This document shows positions 44,136 to 51,629 of a stretch of DNA of 64,000 bases, piece after piece (within the stretch, counting starts at the first letter, position 1; each line of letters begins with the position of its first letter). The DNA comes from Streptomyces meridianus (GTDB taxonomy: Bacteria; Actinomycetota; Actinomycetes; Streptomycetales; Streptomycetaceae), in the NCBI RefSeq assembly GCF_023703325.1, contig NZ_JAMQGM010000013.1, positions 1 to 64,000 of the forward strand. The letters run 5' to 3'. A program made the translations under genes and the position numbers. Below the pieces are notes generated by a model. The model was not told the DNA's origin. It worked only from the letters and a program-made list of their open reading frames with translations, and ran no database searches.

Positions 44136-44534
44136 ATGACCGTTGCGCTCTCGGTCCGCCAGCACGTCGCCCTACGCGCGATGCTGGTCGTCGCGGCTGC
44201 CGTGGCCTCGGCTGCCGGCTGCACGGTGTCGGGCGGCGGCGAGAGCGCGGCAGCATGCGCACACGTGGTGACCTATGAGGATCGCAAGTACCACGGTGTC
44301 GCCAACATCGACTTCACTGTCGGGGAAGAACTCGGCACCGCCACCCAACCGCCCTGTTACGACACCGGGCGCCGGACCGAGGAACGTGCCACCGAGTCGA
44401 CCGCCCACAAGGTCGAGGGACTTGACCCCGACATCGCCATCGCGGTGGGGGACCCTGATGACGCCCACCTCATGGTCTCCGGGGCCAACAAGTCCCTTCC
44501 CCCCGAGATCGAGAAGCTGCGCGACCGCCCCTGA
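44136..44534 (+). CDS. Small lipoprotein (DUF6281-like)
   Basis: 132 aa. The signal peptide has a lipobox-like SAAGC (Cys29), so the mature protein of about 103 aa should be lipid-anchored outside the membrane. It has three further Cys (ACAHV, PPCYD) and a conserved block HGVANIDFTVGEELG. I recall this as a DUF6281-type family in Streptomyces; function unknown. It is separated from the protease by that gene's terminator. Confidence 0.7.
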   Translation: MTVALSVRQHVALRAMLVVAAAVASAAGCTVSGGGESAAACAHVVTYEDRKYHGVANIDFTVGEELGTATQPPCYDTGRRTEERATESTAHKVEGLDPDIAIAVGDPDDAHLMVSGANKSLPPEIEKLRDRP

Positions 44535-44623
44535 TGCCGCTCGCGCGCCCGACAGGGGGCTGCCATCAGCGGGAACACCACGATCGCACCCGTCATGTGG
44601 AGCCTTGGGGGGACTCGCCCCTG

Positions 44624-45265
44624 TCAACTACGGTCCTGATTGGCCTGGTTCAGCTGGTCGTCGAGGATGCGCGCCCACTGCTCGACGACACGTTCGCGGC
44701 GCGCCCGGTCGTCGGTGAGCACGTTGGCGAGGCCCAGGCCGCGCGCCATGTCCAGCAGACCCTGCACGGTCTCCCGTACACCGGGGACGCTTTCGTCCAC
44801 CCCGAGGAGTTCGACCGCCATCCGGTGCGTCTCCCGGCCGACCCTGGCCTCCAGGGCCGTCACCCGGGGCCGCAGCCGTTCCTCGTTCGACGCCGCCACC
44901 CACAGCTGGAGCGCGGCGCGGAACAGCGGGCCGGTGTAGAGGTCCACGAGCCACCGCACGATCACCGCCGTCCGGGCGCTCGACCCCTCGGGCGGCAGAT
45001 CGCCGGATAGCGCCAGCACCGCTGCCGAACGTTCCTCGGCGACGTGCTCCACCGCCGCCGTGAACAGGTCCTCCCGGGTGGGGAAGTGGTGCTGCGCCGC
45101 CCCGCGGGACACCCCGGCTCGCTCGGCGACCACCGTCACCGTGCTGCCGGTCCAGCCGTACTCGGCGAGGCACGCCACGGCTGCTTCCAGCAGGCGCTGC
45201 CGGGTGGCGCGGCTGCGGTCCTGCTGGGGGTCCCGCGCGGCGGCGCGACCGCTCACGTCAGCCAC
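44624..45265 (-). CDS. TetR family regulator of acyl-CoA catabolism (probable)
   Basis: 213 aa from a GTG at 45265. The N-terminal HTH is clear (RATRQRLLEAAVACLAEYGW, VAERAGVSRGAAQHHFPTRE). Its start overlaps the stop of the enoyl-CoA hydratase by 13 bp, so both are made from one transcript. A TetR-type operator, CAAGCATGCGTG, upstream of the remote catabolic operon (61136-61147) is a candidate target; that link is inference. Confidence 0.87.
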   Translation of the reverse strand: MADVSGRAAARDPQQDRSRATRQRLLEAAVACLAEYGWTGSTVTVVAERAGVSRGAAQHHFPTREDLFTAAVEHVAEERSAAVLALSGDLPPEGSSARTAVIVRWLVDLYTGPLFRAALQLWVAASNEERLRPRVTALEARVGRETHRMAVELLGVDESVPGVRETVQGLLDMARGLGLANVLTDDRARRERVVEQWARILDDQLNQANQDRS

Positions 45266-46023
45266 GTGGGGTCACGGCGCTCCAGGAAGGCCGTCATGCC
45301 CTCCCGGGCCTCGTCGGACGCGAACAGCCGCGCCGACTGCTCGGCGAGCGCCTCGGTGTCGCGGTCGAAGGCGCGCAGCACGTCCGCGGTGACCAGCCGC
45401 TTGGACTCCTCCAGCCCCTGCGGCGAGGCCCGGCGCAGCCCGTCGAGCACGGGCGCGAGGGCTTCGTCGGCGGCGCCGTCGGTGGCGAGAGTGACCAGTC
45501 CGATGCGGGCGGCCTCGGCGGCGTCGAACTTCTCGCCGGTGAGGTAGTAGCGGGCGGCGGCGCGCGGTTCGAGGCGGGGCAGCAGCGGCAGGGAGATCAC
45601 GGCGGGGGCGAGGCCGAGCCGGGACTCGGTGAAGGCGAAGGTGGATCCCGGACCGGCCACCGAGATGTCGCAGGCGCCGAGCAGTCCGAGGCCGCCGGCC
45701 CGTGCGTGGCCGGTGATCCGGGCGACGACCGGCTTGGGCAGTTCGACGATCGTCCTGAGCAGCCGGGCCAGCCCCAGCGGGGCCGCCGTCGGGGCGTCGT
45801 CGGCGCTCGCCTCGCTCAGATCGGCGCCCGCGCAGAAGGTGTTGCCGGTGTGGGTGAGTACGACGGCGCGGGCGTCCGGGTCGGCGGCGGCGTCGGCCAG
45901 TCCCGCGTGCAGTTCGGTGACCAGGCGGCTGGAGAGCGCGTTGCGGTTGTGGGGCGAGTCGAGCGTGAGGACGGTGATGCCGCGTTCGGTGGCGCGGCGG
46001 ACGAGGGGTTCGGTCTCCGTCAT
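45253..46023 (-). CDS. Enoyl-CoA hydratase/isomerase
   Basis: 256 aa from the ATG at 46023 behind AGGAAGGA. Crotonase fold with the oxyanion loops FCAGADLSEAS (about 63) and ITGHARAGGLGLLGACDIS (about 105). Catalytic Glu positions are not both clear, so it may be an isomerase or another crotonase. It probably serves the acyl-CoA pathway encoded at 51.6-61.0 kb. First gene of a two-gene unit with tetR. Confidence 0.88.
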   Translation of the reverse strand: MTETEPLVRRATERGITVLTLDSPHNRNALSSRLVTELHAGLADAAADPDARAVVLTHTGNTFCAGADLSEASADDAPTAAPLGLARLLRTIVELPKPVVARITGHARAGGLGLLGACDISVAGPGSTFAFTESRLGLAPAVISLPLLPRLEPRAAARYYLTGEKFDAAEAARIGLVTLATDGAADEALAPVLDGLRRASPQGLEESKRLVTADVLRAFDRDTEALAEQSARLFASDEAREGMTAFLERRDPTWLT

Positions 46024-46366
46024 GTGGGCCTGATCCTTCCTGGGCGAACGGGCCTGCCCCCGCTCCCGGTAGCCTGCGCGCGGTCCGCGGCGGAGCGCGT
46101 GCAGCGGCCCACGGGTGGCCGGAGCGCGGCACTCAGAGGGTGGCAGCGGCCCCAGAAACAATCAAGCGCGCCTGCATGGTTCGACGACCAGGCCCGTGAC
46201 GCCGGTGCAGTCGGCGCAAGGGCTACCGATCCGTCATTTCAGGATGATTTACCGCCAGGCACCCACAACTCGTCGACGACAAAACCCGGTTCCGGATACA
46301 CAGGCCTGTGGGAAGCGCTCCACGAACTCATCGAGCGGGAAACCATCGAGGTCCCAGGGAGTCCGG
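46024..46366. other. 343-bp region at the edge of an accessory segment
   Basis: Lower GC than its surroundings. A frame reading YTGLWEALHELIERETIEVP (46290-46350) looks protein-like but has no start and no recognised family; it may be a gene remnant. No confident gene. Confidence 0.35.
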
Positions 46367-46576
46367 TTGCTCAGCATCAATGTCGCCGTTCTGCTCGCTG
46401 TCATCGTCGTCGTCCGACTGCGTCGCCGAACCGAGGCCAGAAGCCGGTTCGACGACAAGCTCGGCGTGGTCATCGTGCTGGCGCTGGGGGTGCTCATTGC
46501 CCCGACACCGCTGGGCCAGGGAATTCTGGATGCCCTGGGCGAACTCGTGGGCGGTTTCTCCCGGGCAGGCATCTGA
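46367..46576 (+). CDS. Small two-helix membrane protein
   Basis: 69 aa from a TTG behind AGGGAG. Two hydrophobic helices, VAVLLAVIVVVRL (about 6-18) and LGVVIVLALGVLIAPTPLGQ (about 32-51), are joined by an Arg-rich loop RLRRRTEARSRF. It resembles small membrane proteins of actinobacterial mobile elements, without a specific match. It is followed one base later by another tiny membrane gene. Confidence 0.55.
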   Translation: MLSINVAVLLAVIVVVRLRRRTEARSRFDDKLGVVIVLALGVLIAPTPLGQGILDALGELVGGFSRAGI

Positions 46577-46577
46577 G

Positions 46578-46688
46578 TTGAACAATCTCGCATGGTCGTT
46601 CCTGGCCGGTTTCCTGGTGACCGTGATCGCGTTCACCGTTGTTTCGCTGGTCGTGATGACCGGATTCGAGGAGCCGATTGCAGGATGA
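46578..46688 (+). CDS. Tiny single-span membrane protein
   Basis: 36 aa from a TTG directly after the previous stop: one hydrophobic helix (WSFLAGFLVTVIAFTVVSLV) and a short FEEPIAG tail. Length, hydropathy and packing against its neighbours argue for a real gene; no function is known. Confidence 0.45.
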   Translation: MNNLAWSFLAGFLVTVIAFTVVSLVVMTGFEEPIAG

Positions 46689-46709
46689 CTGAGCGACTCG
46701 GGAGCGCTG

Positions 46710-46802
46710 ATGCGGCGGCAGCACGTGCTCGCGTTGGTCGCGGCGGTGCTGTGTATCGGGGCCGAACTGTGGGTGCGCGTGGAGACCGCCATCCGACGGT
46801 GA
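46710..46802 (+). CDS. Tiny membrane peptide
   Basis: 30 aa, start MRRQHVLALVAAVLCIGAEL, from an ATG with GGGAG five bases upstream: positive N-terminus, one helix, basic tail VETAIRR. Last of three small membrane genes, right before a strong terminator. Confidence 0.45.
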   Translation: MRRQHVLALVAAVLCIGAELWVRVETAIRR

Positions 46803-46816
46803 GGCCGTCGCAGACC

Positions 46817-46855
46817 CCGTCCGGGGCGGGCGCAGGTCGCGCCCGCCCCGGACGG
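46817..46855. terminator. Strong bidirectional terminator
   Basis: A 17-bp perfect stem (46817-46833 / 46839-46855) with loop AGGTC, located between the small membrane genes (+) and the GNAT remnant (-). Confidence 0.8.
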
Positions 46856-46861
46856 AGGGTG

Positions 46862-47270
46862 TCAGAGCTGCCGGTAGTAGATCGCAACGGGGAACGGAAC
46901 GCACCCGATGCTCTCGTAGAGGGCACGGCAGGAGCGTGGAAGGCATCCCCGCCGGTGCCGATCTCGACCACCTGCGCGCCGAGTTGTCGCATCGCGTCGA
47001 AAGCGTGCTCACACAGGACAGTACCCACGTGGTCCCGTCGGTGCTCCGCCCCGACCGCGAGGATCACGACGGTGCCGTTCCTGCGGCCCGGGTCGACGGT
47101 CCAGGCCACATAACCGGCGATGGCACTGCCGATCTCGGCAATCGCGACGCACTTGTGCCGCCTGGGGTCGTGGAGTTCCGCGACCTGCTTGCGGTAGTCA
47201 CCGCGAAACGGTCCGCGATGCGCCGGACGCCGGCATCCGGACCGCGGCCCGTGGGGCCGGTCGAGGCAGC
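46862..47270 (-). pseudogene. Frameshifted GNAT N-acetyltransferase
   Basis: The minus strand reads GVRRIADRF (about 47235-47210), then FRGDYRKQVAEL and AIAEIGSAIAGYVAWTVDPG, then ILAVGAEHRRDHVGTVLCEH and IGTGGDAFHAPA, then RALYESIGC and a stop at 46862. These blocks lie in three frames. One-base losses near 47205 and near 46927 would restore a continuous GNAT. No start with a ribosome site is evident, and the 5' end is uncertain. Two independent lesions argue for decay rather than one sequencing error. Confidence 0.6.
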
Positions 47271-47275
47271 GCGCC

Positions 47276-47620
47276 TCAGGTGTCGGCCGACCCCGGTTCC
47301 GCGGGCACGGCGTCGGGGGTGTCCTCGCGGTGGAGGAAGGCGCCGAGGAGGTCCCCGACGGGATGGTCGGCCTCGGCGGGGTGGCGCAGGGCGACGGTGG
47401 GGTCGATGGTGTAGCGGTTGCGGCGGCCCACCCGGGTGCGGGTCAGGTATCCGGACGCTTCCAGGTCGGCGACGATGATCTGCACTGCCCGCTCGGTGAT
47501 GCCGATACCTGCGGCGACGTCACGCAGGCGGACCTCCGGGTCTCCGGCGATGCGCAGGAGCACCCGTGCGTGGTTGGTCAGAAACGTCCACTGGTCCCCA
47601 CGTGCCGGTGTCGTACCCAT
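47276..47620 (-). CDS. MarR/ArsR-like winged-helix regulator
   Basis: 114 aa from the ATG at 47620 (MGTTPARGDQW); ATGs at 47629 and 47632 are alternatives. Winged-helix: HARVLLRIAGDPEVRLRDVA, GITERAVQIIVADLEASGYL, RTRVGRRNRYTID. It is a common stand-alone Streptomyces family near transport or stress genes. It is divergent from the USP-like/TerC genes across a strikingly AT-rich promoter. Confidence 0.75.
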   Translation of the reverse strand: MGTTPARGDQWTFLTNHARVLLRIAGDPEVRLRDVAAGIGITERAVQIIVADLEASGYLTRTRVGRRNRYTIDPTVALRHPAEADHPVGDLLGAFLHREDTPDAVPAEPGSADT

Positions 47621-47673
47621 GCCCTCCATCATACGAACCGCACTTCGGGCATCCACCCTCCTCATGCGAATCT

Positions 47674-47708
47674 TTATTGACGAATTTTTTTTCGCGTAAT
47701 TATTGACG
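47674..47708 (+). promoter_or_regulatory. AT-rich promoter with two TTATTGACG repeats
   Basis: TTATTGACG occurs at 47674-47682 and 47700-47708, 26 bp apart, each containing a -35-like TTGACG, around a T8 run. In a 70+ percent GC genome this composition stands out; it lies upstream of the USP-like/TerC genes and of the HTH gene. Confidence 0.5.
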
Positions 47709-47769
47709 GGCATCGGATTACGGAGGGACGATTGGGGCATTCCGTTCCATAGGGAAGGAGGGTGGCGCC

Positions 47770-48276
47770 ATGACCCGACAGCCCCTGCACTCCGCGCATG
47801 ACGGCGTTCCCCGCCCCGGACGAACGGGCCTTGCACAACCGGTGGCGGCAGTGCTGACCGACCGGGTGGACGATGTGGCGGTTGCCGAGGCCGCGGTGCG
47901 GATGGCACTGACCCGCCGCGTTCCGCTGCTGCTGATCGTCGCGATGCCCCCGCGCATCCGCCGCGCCTCCCTCGCACCGACCTCCGCGCCGGTGCGAGCC
48001 GTACTGGCCCGCGTCATGCCGAAGGTGGGCCCGCACGGAACGGGCTGCATCCCCGAGGTCCTCCACCTGCCCGCGGGCAGAGGTTCGCGGCTGGCGGCGG
48101 CGGAGGCGTTGCTGGCACTGGCCACCCGTCACCGGGCCCCGCACGTGGTGGCGGCCCGCCGCGGCCCCGAAGGGCTCGACGGGCTCGCGCTGATCGAGGC
48201 CGCGGCCCTGCGCAGCGGCCCCTCCGTTCACGTGGTCGCCCCCGCCCGGTCCCCCCGGCACCCGCTCTCGCCGTAG
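47770..48276 (+). CDS. USP-like small cytoplasmic protein
   Basis: 168 aa from an ATG. A Rossmann-like start (PVAAVLTDRVDDVAVAEAAV) and RRVPLLLIVAMP, LLALATRHRAPHVVAARRG suggest a universal-stress-protein-like alpha/beta fold without a clear ATP motif. It precedes TerC by 42 bp and is probably in its operon. Function unknown. Confidence 0.6.
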   Translation: MTRQPLHSAHDGVPRPGRTGLAQPVAAVLTDRVDDVAVAEAAVRMALTRRVPLLLIVAMPPRIRRASLAPTSAPVRAVLARVMPKVGPHGTGCIPEVLHLPAGRGSRLAAAEALLALATRHRAPHVVAARRGPEGLDGLALIEAAALRSGPSVHVVAPARSPRHPLSP

Positions 48277-48318
48277 CGCCTTTGCGTCCTTCCCTGCTCC
48301 GGAGAGGAACCGTTCGCG

Positions 48319-49365
48319 ATGAATGACCTGTCGTTCGCCGTCCCGCTGTGGGTATGGGCCGCAGTCACCGTCGGCATCGGCGTGATGCTCGCCGTCGACC
48401 TGATCGCGCACCGCGACAACCACGTGATCGGCTTCCGCGAGGCAGCGATCTGGAGCGGCGTCTGGATCGCCATCGGCCTCGGCTTCGGTCTCATCCTCTG
48501 GGCGTGGCAGGGCGGGGAGGTGTCCTCCACCTACTACGCCGGCTACCTGATCGAAAAGGCCCTGTCGATCGACAACGTCTTCGTCTTCGCGCTGGTCTTC
48601 TCCTTCTTCGCCGTGCCCGACGCCTACCAGCACAAGGTCCTCTTCTGGGGCGTCCTCGGAGCCCTCGCGGCCCGGCTGGTGTTCATCTTCGTCGGCGCCG
48701 AACTGCTCCAGGTGTTCTTCTGGACCGCCTACCTCTTCGGCGCGTTCCTGATCTGGACGGGCTGGAAGATGGCCGTGTCCAAGGACGAGGAGGTTCACCC
48801 CGACCGCAATCCCGTCGTCCGCCTGGTCAAGAAGCTCATCCCCACCGACCCGAAATTCCACGGCTCCCAGTTCTTCGTCCGCATCAACGGCAAGCGGGTG
48901 GCCACGTTGCTGTTCGTGGTCCTGGTCGCAGTGGAGGCCACCGACCTGATCTTCGCCGTCGACTCCGTGGCCGCCGTACTCGCGATCACGACCAACACCT
49001 TCCTGGTGTGGACCGCCAACGCCTTCGCCGTACTGGGCCTGCGAAGCCTGTACTTCTGCCTCGCCGGACTCCTGCGCCGCTTCGCGTACCTGCACTACGG
49101 CCTCGCGGTCCTGCTCGTCTTCGCAGGCGTCAAGCTCATCCTGTCCGAGACCCCGGTCGGCAAGCTCCCCATCCCCCTCACCCTGGGCGTCATCGCCGGG
49201 ACGATCGCCGTTTCCATCGCCTGGTCGCTGATCTCCACCCGCAACCGGCCCGCCGAAGCCGACGAGGCGCCGACCGGGACCGAAGCCGGTTCCGCAGGCA
49301 GCGGCGATACGGGCCCCGACCGCTCCACCACCGCCCGCGGCCCGCACGGAACGGGACCGCCTTGA
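48319..49365 (+). CDS. TerC family integral membrane protein
   Basis: 348 aa with about nine helices. Family acidic motifs are within the membrane: EKALSIDNVFVFALVFSFF (about 80) and EATDLIFAVDSVAAVL (about 205). Alx/TerC proteins export Mn2+ or support metal loading of secreted proteins, and are linked to tellurite resistance. The C-terminal 40 aa are hydrophilic. No manganese riboswitch is visible in the 42-bp gap upstream. Confidence 0.92.
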   Translation: MNDLSFAVPLWVWAAVTVGIGVMLAVDLIAHRDNHVIGFREAAIWSGVWIAIGLGFGLILWAWQGGEVSSTYYAGYLIEKALSIDNVFVFALVFSFFAVPDAYQHKVLFWGVLGALAARLVFIFVGAELLQVFFWTAYLFGAFLIWTGWKMAVSKDEEVHPDRNPVVRLVKKLIPTDPKFHGSQFFVRINGKRVATLLFVVLVAVEATDLIFAVDSVAAVLAITTNTFLVWTANAFAVLGLRSLYFCLAGLLRRFAYLHYGLAVLLVFAGVKLILSETPVGKLPIPLTLGVIAGTIAVSIAWSLISTRNRPAEADEAPTGTEAGSAGSGDTGPDRSTTARGPHGTGPP

Positions 49366-49485
49366 CGCCAACTCGGTGCGCCGCCCGCCCGATGCGGGGC
49401 CCCGTCAGGGACGGCCGGAATGAGCGAGAGCAGAAGGAGTCCGGGCCCCCTCAACAGCCACGCCGCGGCGGCGGACCGCCCGCAG

Positions 49486-49503
49486 CGCCGGGTAGGCCCG
49501 GCG
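49486..49503 (+). terminator. Stem-loop after terC
   Basis: CGCCGGG (49486-49492) pairs with CCCGGCG (49497-49503) across loop TAGG, between convergent terC and gntR. Confidence 0.45.
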
Positions 49504-49577
49504 GCGGAACACTCATGCGTCGATGCCACCTCGTACGCTCGCCATGAGCGTGACGACGAACCGGCCGGCTGCGGCGG

Positions 49578-50342
49578 CTACTCCCCCGCAGGCTTGACGG
49601 GAACCCAGTACGCGATCTCCCAGCGCACGTCGGGCACCACGATCGTCGCCGTCTCGACCGGCCGCCCGTCGGTGGCGCAGTAGGTCCGCTCGATCACGGT
49701 CACCAGGTCGCCGACGGCGATTCCCAGCAGGTTCGCCTGCTCCTGCGTGGCGCGGGACGGGCGTGGCACTTCGAGGGCCGCCTCGACCTCGACACCGATG
49801 GAGCGCATGCGCTCCACCACGCCCGCACCGGCCAACGGCCCCATCTCCGGCAGGACGACCGGCGTGCCTCCGGTGACCGCCATCGGCTCCCAGGACTCAC
49901 TGAGCTGGACGGGCAGTCCGTCGCCGAGGAATTCGTAGTGCGTCACGACGCACGGGTCGCCGGGGGCGATGGCAAGGCGGTCCGCAATGTGGTCGGGCGC
50001 CGGTGTCCGGGCCGCACTGCGCGACTCCCAGGTACCCGCCAGCCCCTTCTCCCGCATGTCGGCACGGAACGGCGATCCGCCGCGCATCTCGCGGTGCTGC
50101 GACCTGACCATGCGCAGCCTCTCGCGCGGACGGCGGACGTAGGTGCCCGATCCGGCTCGGCCTTCGAGCAGGCCCTCGATGATCAGCCGCTCCATGGCCC
50201 GTTGGGCAACGCTCTGCCCGACCCCGTACTCGGCGGCGACGGCAGCCCGGGACGGAAGCCGGTCGCCGATGACCCACTCCCCCGCAGCCAGGCGTTCACG
50301 CAGCCGATCGGCGATCTGCAAGTACGGCGTCTCTCGCGGCAA
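49578..50342 (-). CDS. GntR family regulator (HutC/UTRA type)
   Basis: 254 aa. The N-terminal wHTH (about 5-70: LQIADRLRERLAAGEWVIGD, EYGVGQSVAQRAMERLIIEG) is followed by a UTRA ligand domain (about 90-250: VVTHYEFLGDGLPVQLSES, VTVIERTYCATDGRPVETA). KorSA-like regulators of actinobacterial integrative elements have the same architecture. It is divergent from two small overlapping genes that it probably controls. Confidence 0.88.
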   Translation of the reverse strand: MPRETPYLQIADRLRERLAAGEWVIGDRLPSRAAVAAEYGVGQSVAQRAMERLIIEGLLEGRAGSGTYVRRPRERLRMVRSQHREMRGGSPFRADMREKGLAGTWESRSAARTPAPDHIADRLAIAPGDPCVVTHYEFLGDGLPVQLSESWEPMAVTGGTPVVLPEMGPLAGAGVVERMRSIGVEVEAALEVPRPSRATQEQANLLGIAVGDLVTVIERTYCATDGRPVETATIVVPDVRWEIAYWVPVKPAGE

Positions 50343-50392
50343 TTCGGGCTCCCCGCAGGGTCGGGCGTCGACATTGACAAGTTAACCCATCA

Positions 50393-50424
50393 GGTGCAAG
50401 CTGAGCATTCAGATGCACGTTGTG
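50393..50424. promoter_or_regulatory. Direct-repeat operator candidate in the gntR divergent region
   Basis: Near-identical TCAGGTGCA (about 50390-50398) and TCAGATGCA (about 50409-50417) lie about 19 bp apart, just downstream of TTGACA (50374-50379), between gntR and the small genes. Confidence 0.4.
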
Positions 50425-50455
50425 TAATCAAGCACTCACTCATCGGGGGAGCATC

Positions 50456-50788
50456 GTGCCGAGTCCGCGAAGCCGCGCCATCGCCCTCGCCGCCGCCCTG
50501 AGCGCGGCGACAGGCAGCGAGCCGACTGTTGCCACGCTCCCCGACCGCTTCCGCATCGAGGTCGAACTGCCCCGTCGCATCACCCGTTCGGGGATCGACC
50601 TCATCGTCGCCGCACTGGACGACGTGACCGCCTACGGACACCGCAGCGCCACGGGCACCGCCCCCGCGGTCCTGTGGGCCGACATCGCCATCGCAAGGGG
50701 AGACCATGACCGCGGGCCGAACCACGCCTCAACCGGAGCCGTGCGCCGTGTGCCGGCAACTCACCGCGCAGAAGGTGCAGGCCCGTGA
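50456..50788 (+). CDS. Small hypothetical protein of the GntR cassette
   Basis: 110 aa from a GTG behind GGGGGAG. It starts VPSPRSRAIALAAALSAATG and has RFRIEVELPRRITRSGIDLI in the middle. Its last third overlaps the next gene in another frame, so a real stop may be governed by that overlap. No known domain. Confidence 0.5.
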   Translation: MPSPRSRAIALAAALSAATGSEPTVATLPDRFRIEVELPRRITRSGIDLIVAALDDVTAYGHRSATGTAPAVLWADIAIARGDHDRGPNHASTGAVRRVPATHRAEGAGP

Positions 50789-50870
50789 GAGCGGCGACCT
50801 GAGCCGTGAGACCGACTGCATCGTTCTCTTCCGACGGCATGAGCAGCAGGCGCACCGGGAACGCACCTGA
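50706..50870 (+). CDS. 54-aa zinc-finger-like protein
   Basis: The ATG at 50706 follows AGGGGAG. It starts MTAGRTTPQPEPCAVCRQLT, with one CxxC (Cys-Ala-Val-Cys) and a basic, Gln/Arg-rich C-terminus ending HRERT. It is a small DNA- or RNA-binding candidate typical of actinobacterial integrative elements (recollection). It overlaps the preceding frame by 83 bp. Confidence 0.6.
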   Translation: MTAGRTTPQPEPCAVCRQLTAQKVQARESGDLSRETDCIVLFRRHEQQAHRERT

Positions 50871-50938
50871 CTGCGGGACCCTTGACAGCGCATGGCACGG
50901 GCGAAGCGCCGGTGTGCCAGCTGGGCGCGTTGGTGACG

Positions 50939-51170
50939 TTACGGGCTTTCGCCGCCCGGAGGGCCGTGGTTGACGGTCAGGGCTGCTGCGTACTCCTCCG
51001 GCACGGTCCGGCCCGCTAAGGCCGGCGAAAGGTACGGCTCCAAGGCACCTGACACGTCCAGGAAGGGCCCGAACCGCGCACACCATTCACTGCGCGCGGT
51101 TGCGTCGGGAAACCCCCGGAAAGCCGCGACTTCGGGATCCCGTTCACCCCAGCGACGGTCCGCTCGCCGC
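50939..51170 (-). pseudogene. C-terminal fragment of an unrelated gene
   Basis: Reading from about 51170 down to the stop at 50939, the frame shows RDPEVAAFRGFPDATARSEW, then ARFGPFLDVSGALEPYLSPA and ends HGPPGGESP. It has protein-like codon use but no start of its own; upstream it runs into hicA in a different frame. I do not recognise the family. Confidence 0.5.
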
Positions 51171-51279
51171 TGCGGTACTTGGCGTGGCTGCCGCGGGTCG
51201 AGATGTGTTCGAAGCCGCCGCGTTCGAGGGCCTTGGCAACAGCTGCACCGGAGAGGCCGGTGGGAACAGCAGGGGTCAT
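51153..51279 (-). pseudogene. hicA: Truncated HicA toxin
   Basis: From the ATG at 51279 (overlapping the hicB stop) the first 42 codons match HicA: GLSGAAVAKALERGGFEHIS and TRGSHAKYRSGERTV, including the His of GSHAKY. The expected VPVH-to-C-terminus half is missing; the frame continues through foreign sequence to 51016. The junction at about 51153 meets the fragment described at 50939-51170. The toxin is presumably inactive. Confidence 0.7.
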
Positions 51280-51491
51280 GCGACACGCACCTCGACCGGG
51301 GCAGTGATCACGTCGGTGACCTCGGGTGCCGGGGCGTCCTCGAAGTACAGTTCCAGCGCCTCACGCAGGTTTTCCAGGGATTCCTCGATGGTCGCGCCCT
51401 GAGAGGTGACCTCGACCTGGAGGCAGCGCGCCACGTACCACTCACCCTCATGGGTGATCGCAGCGGTCAGGTGCAGTGCGTCAGCCGTCAT
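51276..51491 (-). CDS. hicB: HicB-family antitoxin
   Basis: 71 aa. The partial RNase H-like HicB fold is typical: EGEWYVARCLQVEVTSQGAT and IEESLENLREALELYFED. Normally it neutralises HicA and represses its own operon. Here its partner is broken, so it is an orphan antitoxin. Stop and hicA start overlap (ATGA at 51276-51279). Confidence 0.85.
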   Translation of the reverse strand: MTADALHLTAAITHEGEWYVARCLQVEVTSQGATIEESLENLREALELYFEDAPAPEVTDVITAPVEVRVA

Positions 51492-51574
51492 ACCGCCAGT
51501 CTGGCACGCACCGCCTCCACCGAGCAGCAGCTTCTCCTCCTGTCACCCGCGTCCATCCCCCGCTGCCGCCGGGT

Positions 51575-51605
51575 GGGAGGGACACCGGTTCGGGTGTCCC
51601 CTCCC
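51575..51605 (-). terminator. Terminator of the acyl-CoA operon
   Basis: GGGAGGGACACC (51575-51586) pairs with GGTGTCC plus CCTCCC (51593-51605) with a single bulge, 25 bp past the ligase stop. Confidence 0.65.
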
Positions 51606-51629
51606 GTACCGTCAGCCGTCAGCCGGGCC

